Source: CAYGVT01 sp964353355 (GTDB lineage: Archaea > Thermoplasmatota > DTKX01 > GCA-020343715). Taken from it: 64,000 bases of DNA. The notes beneath the pieces are model-generated. The model made no database searches. It was not told where the DNA came from and was given only the letters and a program-made list of their open reading frames with translations. Position numbers and translations under genes: made by a program. Shown piece by piece: positions 60,701-64,000 of this stretch (position 1 is its first letter; each line of letters begins with the position of its first letter). Location: contig CAYGVT010000134.1 of the NCBI GenBank assembly GCA_964353355.1, forward strand, positions 121,654-185,653, written 5' to 3'.

Positions 60701-61802
60701 CGGCGGCCACGTGCTGCGCATCGTCCCGGTCGCGACCGCCCCGGACAACTACACGCTCCCCCTCAGGGTCCGCGACCCGGACGGCAACGTGGTCGACGTG
60801 GTAGCGCACATCGCGCTCACGAAGGCCCTCAGGCACCCTCCCGTCATCCTCCGCGGCCCGGACGCGGTCCCACGCCTGCTGAAGGTGGTGCGCGGCACCG
60901 AGCTCGTGGTGCCCCTCGCGCTCAACAAGTACTGGTACGACCAGGAGGACTACAACAAGCCCCAGCAGGTGAGATGGGTGGCCGAGAGCCTCCGGCCGAA
61001 GCTCTTCGATGTGGAGGTCGACGCCGACAGGAACCTCCGCATCCGCGCGTCCGACACCCTCGGCAGCGGCTACCTCACGCTCCAGCTCATCGACTCCGAC
61101 CTGCAGCCGTCCTCCATCGAGTCCGTCCAGGTGCAGGTCGTCGAGCCGGAGGAGGACGGGACCTCCTGGCTGCTCTGGGTGCTGCTGATCGTCGTCCTCT
61201 TCACCATCGTGGGGGCGCTCATGGTGGTCTCCGACCGCAGGGCGAGCGCCAGGGCTGCCCGAGGGCAGGCGAGGGTGACCCCCACCGCCCCAGGGGCGCC
61301 GGTCGCCAAGGGCGCGCGGGCGGCGGCCGTGGGCACGACCGCCGCGGGGTCACCCGCGCCAGGGCCGCCGGGCGGGGCCGCCCCGCCCACGGAGCCCGTC
61401 CCCGCCCGCATCCAGGACGTGCTGGTCATCCACGAGAGCACGTCGCTGGTCGCGCAGATGGGCAGGGGCGGCGAGAACGGGCTCGCATCGGAGAAGATGG
61501 ACGAGCTCATCGAGCTTGGCACCATGTTCGCGCAGGAGCGGTTCGAGGGCGCGAAGGTGGGCACCATCAAGGCCTTCAAGTTCGAGGGGAACGAGGTCCT
61601 GGTGGGCAAGGGCCTCAACTACTTCATCGTCGCGCGGTGCTCCGGCAACGTCTTCGAGGAGGTCGCCGGCGAGATGAAGCGGTCCATCGTCAACATCGAC
61701 GTCCAGCTGAGCGACAGGCTCTCGAAGTGGTACCCCGGACAGAGGGTCAACGAGCTCGAGGCCGAGCTCAAGGACCTGCTCGAGGGCAACAGCTCGGGGT
61801 GA
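57798..61802 (+). CDS. Surface protein with a cytosolic roadblock/longin-like tail
   Basis: 1334 residues. Signal segment (ALATLVLLVLSSVPPV), then ~1100 residues of beta ectodomain containing dG-W modules (LDVGADGSTEWGYGTVG, LDVADDGTVDWSGELIG) and cadherin/Ig-like repeats with PVNDPPYI. One membrane helix lies at ~1123-1143. After a Pro/Ala linker, residues ~1205-1334 (IQDVLVIHESTSLVAQ ... FEGAKVGTIKAFKFEGNEVLVGKGLNYFIVARCSG ... LSDRLSKWYPGQRVNELEAELKDLL) match the two modules of the 23.2-24.8 kb protein. ATG 57798 is preferred over TTG 57789 by the spacing to aggtgagg. A plausible receptor with a GTPase-partner tail. Confidence 0.8.
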   Translation: MGYAKRPGLALATLVLLVLSSVPPVVPEPLGVEPREVALPGGAASASMELSVVNNSYVLSSHLSVEGRPSTSTMLRRATPATTVAFSGGVDFLDPDSDMSWYYGSVVQGTDLDRAAAHDGQYLTTSAADFAYQLFLVDVDPVDLYSIAIGWRGLASSTVGTTTLYGASLYAYLNISRGWSLLATYDSATGEDRTLGATELLAPWRHVNRTLTGEWKVIVLAISHTGFNSTLLTDSLNVTETHASWPRPRLDVGADGSTEWGYGTVGGTGELGHSGAFDDGTTEARFSFEAGGGYNVSASVLVPRGATVEHAFIDYVAFPTPGERGSAGSEVAVPGGGTGPFRQVTGVPSNAHHTNSSVLLTDAVKLNVTDQQQLLRAQNVRLGYDPSFDASWAQTFTAGRDGPLRGIAFYVHGIVGTPGNTTVQLVRTMVTNEPGPPFLGESVLRAADVMQNAWNFVPLSGVTVAKGERYSIVLMAKDAGSGADFAYYELGFNSSAGYAGGQAFVATCLDGWSQPWSARNLDLGFRTYVDTALDPGDAPGLSVGGVAGRYAAGRVYVNLTDVAYAGGNWTFAVSNANAFDVTFSWTARTSFLLYADSPTLDVADDGTVDWSGELIGTAAPIDITGALNQVLGYADWPDIHIDAWGNELLRIPLNLSAATEGDVALIDPHVYYRAPLNTSDLSDAINVAKAAAYVDLDGNAHVPLNLTSATAGVVNVTATEVVYDLPPWAFEIEDVVVLEDGPMVDGPLYLDTICRDDYDNNELNYSVFKDGEDANVSFELTGLNAVIFDAPANWSGEAFFHVVMRDGRGLVNSTNVFKVRVQPVNDPPYIVGGLGDQTPSFELPHAVPLALADIDSPLAGITVTTDSPRATYEADNTTLVLLYPNGSVEENVAVTVSDGLNQTSYVIHVRPIVSDTPPRVELPLSFAISLDGQGLIDLTPYATDVESTASELVWEVNGTSTGFVAVVDGGHVLRIVPVATAPDNYTLPLRVRDPDGNVVDVVAHIALTKALRHPPVILRGPDAVPRLLKVVRGTELVVPLALNKYWYDQEDYNKPQQVRWVAESLRPKLFDVEVDADRNLRIRASDTLGSGYLTLQLIDSDLQPSSIESVQVQVVEPEEDGTSWLLWVLLIVVLFTIVGALMVVSDRRASARAARGQARVTPTAPGAPVAKGARAAAVGTTAAGSPAPGPPGGAAPPTEPVPARIQDVLVIHESTSLVAQMGRGGENGLASEKMDELIELGTMFAQERFEGAKVGTIKAFKFEGNEVLVGKGLNYFIVARCSGNVFEEVAGEMKRSIVNIDVQLSDRLSKWYPGQRVNELEAELKDLLEGNSSG

Positions 61803-61847
61803 CCGCTGCCGCAAACGTTATTTGGGCCCCTCGGCATCGCCCTCCCC

Positions 61848-62594
61848 ATGTTCGACCTCAAGGAGTTCGAGACCCTCGACGCCGAGCTCGACATGGCGAT
61901 CACCATCGCGAGGCTCAAGGAGGCGCTCGACGCGCTCCCCTCCTCGGGCGCGCTCACCGCGGACCACAAGCGGACGCTGGACCTCGTCGTGCTGAAGATG
62001 GGCGAGGCCGAGCGATACTTCGAGCGCCCCGTGGACGAGCCCGCCATCTACGAGAAGCTGCTCGCGGTCGCGAGGCTCGCCGGCCGCGACGACCTCGTCA
62101 GGGAGTTCGGGAAGCGCGTGGCCACCATCCAGGCCCGCGACTTGTACTTCAAGGCCTACCTGCAGGCCTTCTTCGGCGCGTCCTCGAAGGCGGTGGAGCT
62201 CTACTCCAGGGCCGTCGCCCTCGTGCCCGACTACGGCGAGGCCAAGGACGGCCTCGGCAAGGCCGAATCGCGCGTGAGCAAGGCAAGGTCCAAGCTGCAG
62301 GGCCTCAAGGCCAAGGCCGAGTCCAAGGCCGACCCCAAGACATGGGCCGAGCTGGGCACGGCGCTGCTCGACCTCGACCAGGCCGGCGAGGCGCTCAAGT
62401 GCTTCGACGCGGCGGTCAGGCTCGCGCCCAAGGACATCAACCTCCTGTGCAAGCGGGGAGCCGTCCTCGCCGTCCTCGGGCGCATCGGGGAGGCGAACCA
62501 GGTCTTCAAGGCGGCCCTCGAGGCGCAGCCCGGCAGCCTCAACGCGAAGCGCGGGCTGAACTACACCAACTACCTCACGGCCAAGCAGGGCTGA
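61848..62594 (+). CDS. TPR protein
   Basis: 248 residues. N-terminal helices (ETLDAELDMAITIARLKEAL) followed by at least three TPR units, clearest at DLYFKAYLQAFFGASSKAVELYSRAVALVPDYG, TWAELGTALLDLDQAGEALKCFDAAVRLAPKD and the last GRIGEANQVFKAALEAQPGS. No membrane segment. It begins 45 bp after the roadblock-tailed surface gene; a TATA-like cgttatttgg (61817-61826) in that gap suggests separate, nearly leaderless initiation. It may act as the adaptor for its neighbour, as the giant TPR gene may for the roadblock gene. Confidence 0.85.
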   Translation: MFDLKEFETLDAELDMAITIARLKEALDALPSSGALTADHKRTLDLVVLKMGEAERYFERPVDEPAIYEKLLAVARLAGRDDLVREFGKRVATIQARDLYFKAYLQAFFGASSKAVELYSRAVALVPDYGEAKDGLGKAESRVSKARSKLQGLKAKAESKADPKTWAELGTALLDLDQAGEALKCFDAAVRLAPKDINLLCKRGAVLAVLGRIGEANQVFKAALEAQPGSLNAKRGLNYTNYLTAKQG

Positions 62595-62608
62595 GGGGAT
62601 ACGCCCCG

Positions 62609-62716
62609 TCAGGTCAGGAGCACCAGAAGCACCAGCAACAGCGAGCTCGTGGTGACGGCCACCAGTGCGGCTAGCAGGAGGTGGTCTCGCGAACCCCTCA
62701 TGCGCGCAGTAACCAT
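62609..62716 (-). CDS. Possible 35-residue single-span membrane peptide
   Basis: The frame starts MVTARMRGSRDH and continues as a ~23-residue hydrophobic helix (LLLAALVAVTTSSLLLVLLV). ATG 62701 would give a 30-residue form. The basic start followed by a helix fits an N-in, C-out membrane peptide. The TATA at 62767-62777 could serve it, but no ribosome site is evident. Confidence 0.4.
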   Translation of the reverse strand: MVTARMRGSRDHLLLAALVAVTTSSLLLVLLVLLT

Positions 62717-62766
62717 CGCAGGGCAAAAAAACCCTTCGCCCTGGTTATCCCGCGTTGAGACAAACC

Positions 62767-62777
62767 ATTAAATATCC
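62767..62777. promoter_or_regulatory. TATA box between the small membrane ORF and the secreted protein gene
   Basis: The block attaaatatcc lies 43-53 bp before ATG 62820 on the plus strand and ~50 bp before ATG 62716 on the minus strand. Confidence 0.5.
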
Positions 62778-62819
62778 AGGGTCCCAATAACCACCCAGCT
62801 AGCCTTGGGATGGGATAGC

Positions 62820-64000
62820 ATGAAGAGGCAGCAGCAGCGCAGCCGAGGCTTTAGCCTCAAGGCCGTCACCGCTATCGCGCTCGTGACGCTCGTCGTCCTT
62901 TCGACCTCGACGGGCGCGTTCGCGGGCAGGATAGACAAGTTCACGGGCGACGTGGCAGAGGTGGGGCTCGACCTCAGGGCCGGCACCTGGGACCCCTCGA
63001 CCACCATCAGCTTCCCGCCGGACTGCAGGGTCAAGGACCTGTCGTTCCAGCTCCGGTCGGACCAGGCCGTGAGGAGGACCATCGTGCTCGCCGACGCGGG
63101 GAACGTGAGCGCGTGGACGTCCACGCCCGCGGCCTTCGACCCGAGGTCCATCGACATCGCGGCCCTGAGGGGGACGGAGTTCACGCCGACCGAGCTCACC
63201 CTAGTATCGCTCAACTCGACCTCGACCACGAAGACGTCGCTGAGCGCGGAGGGGGCGGCGCACCTGTTCGCCTACGACCTCACGAACGTGCTGGGGGGCG
63301 TCGACAGGTACGTGAGGCTCGACCTCGGGTGGCTGGGCGTGGGGATCCAGAACGGGCTCGCCTTCTCCACCGACGACGTGAGGCTCTACGTCGCGGACTT
63401 CGCCAAGGGCATGTGGCGCGAGTGGGGGGCCATCCACCGCGGCACCTCCTCGGGCACGTCGGCGTACCTCTACGCCAAGCTCGGCCCCCACGGGGGCTGG
63501 ACCGACGCGACGGGGCAGCTCTACGTGGTGGCCGTGACGATGCCCAAGGAGGCCGGCAGGGGCACGTCGCTCGCCACATCCTACATGGTGCTCGACGTCT
63601 TCCACACGATGGCACCGAGCGGGCTTGAGGTGGACGTGGCCGGCGACGGCGAGGTCGACCTCGCCTGGAACGGCACGGGCGTGGGGCTCTACGGGTTCCA
63701 GAACGGGTTCGCGGACGGCACGGACGACGTGACGACGACCATCGTGGACCACACCGAGCGGTTCAACATGACATCGTTCCTGGTGCCCAGAGACGCAATC
63801 ATCACCGGCGCCAGCATGGCCATGACAGGCGTGCCGGGCGACGTCATCGCCAGCAAGGGCGCGGCAGGGCTCGTCATCGCGGCGCAGGGCGCAAGCGCTG
63901 GCACGAACGTGACCGGCATCCCCGAGTACGCGGACCCCGTCATGGCGAGGGTGGTGCTCAGCAAGCTGAAGAACGCCGGGATGGAGGACCAGAAGCAGAC
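62820..64000 (+). CDS. Secreted surface protein, 3' end beyond the window
   Basis: At least 393 residues, open to the window edge. Signal peptide: MKRQQQRSRGFSLKAVTAIA followed by a hydrophobic stretch ending near SAFAG-like STSTGAFAG. The ectodomain is beta-rich with Asn-X-Ser/Thr sites and the module VDVAGDGEVDLAWNGTG, closely resembling the dG-W modules of the roadblock-tailed protein at 57.8 kb. Whether it also ends in a membrane helix and cytosolic module cannot be seen. Confidence 0.8.
   Translation, partial: MKRQQQRSRGFSLKAVTAIALVTLVVLSTSTGAFAGRIDKFTGDVAEVGLDLRAGTWDPSTTISFPPDCRVKDLSFQLRSDQAVRRTIVLADAGNVSAWTSTPAAFDPRSIDIAALRGTEFTPTELTLVSLNSTSTTKTSLSAEGAAHLFAYDLTNVLGGVDRYVRLDLGWLGVGIQNGLAFSTDDVRLYVADFAKGMWREWGAIHRGTSSGTSAYLYAKLGPHGGWTDATGQLYVVAVTMPKEAGRGTSLATSYMVLDVFHTMAPSGLEVDVAGDGEVDLAWNGTGVGLYGFQNGFADGTDDVTTTIVDHTERFNMTSFLVPRDAIITGASMAMTGVPGDVIASKGAAGLVIAAQGASAGTNVTGIPEYADPVMARVVLSKLKNAGMEDQKQ

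Noticed and set aside
1..64000. tRNA or rRNA genes
   Set aside because: Reading intergenic regions I found no T-loop consensus with matching stems; I cannot run a covariance search, so a short or intron-containing tRNA could be missed.

Overview
The window is GC-rich DNA from an archaeon. Evidence for archaea: SepF, ribosomal protein eS1, a zinc-type (class 2) seryl-tRNA synthetase, a membrane-anchored LonB protease, a geranylgeranyl-reductase-family enzyme, a tungsten-type aldehyde ferredoxin oxidoreductase, archaeal type IV prepilin N-termini, and TATA boxes placed about 20-35 bp before many start codons. The mix of very large TM-anchored surface proteins, TPR proteins and high GC suggests a Thermoplasmatota-like lineage, but no rRNA is present and that placement is inference. 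I saw no tRNA, rRNA, CRISPR array or transposase.

Layout. 0.2-5.4 kb: giant surface protein with cytosolic zinc ribbons. 5.4-5.9 kb: intergenic DNA with a 13-bp tandem repeat. 5.9-11.7 kb (minus): three prepilin-like genes, one with a LamG-like domain. 11.9-15.1 kb: sepF, serS (type 2) and an eS1 gene with an extra helix-hairpin-helix tail. 15.2-19.1 kb: a beta-barrel-like protein of unclear function, then a four-cluster ferredoxin overlapping an aldehyde:ferredoxin oxidoreductase. 19.2-25.4 kb: a transmembrane winged-helix regulator, a membrane protein with two roadblock/longin-like modules, and a Rab-like GTPase. 25.5-28.2 kb (minus): nadX, a PflX-like radical SAM protein and a Sm_multidrug_ex-type membrane protein. 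28.4-33.4 kb: P-type ATPase and subtilase. 33.7-37.3 kb: alaX, lonB, nadM. 37.4-42.7 kb: beta-helix surface protein and two sugar-nucleotide epimerases. 43.2-48.0 kb: small TM/TPR-like protein, TrkH-type transporter, geranylgeranyl-reductase-family enzyme, and a secreted protein whose gene overlaps it tail-to-tail. 48.2-54.4 kb: roadblock protein and a 1908-residue TPR protein. 54.4-56.7 kb: an AbiEi/AbiEii toxin-antitoxin pair between two copies of the TPR gene's 3' end. 56.7-64 kb: a small unknown protein, a GNAT, a surface protein with a roadblock-like tail, a TPR protein, a 35-codon membrane ORF and a truncated secreted protein.

How the genes may work together. The recurring theme is cell surface plus cytosolic switch. 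A roadblock/longin-like module appears three times behind membrane segments (twice at 23.2-24.8 kb, once at 57.8-61.8 kb). A stand-alone roadblock protein lies at 48.3 kb and a Rab/Ras-like GTPase at 24.9 kb. Twice a roadblock-type gene is followed by a TPR gene. I infer a surface-sensing small-GTPase network, untested here. NadX (aspartate to iminoaspartate) and NadM (NMN to NAD) both serve NAD synthesis but are about 10 kb apart.
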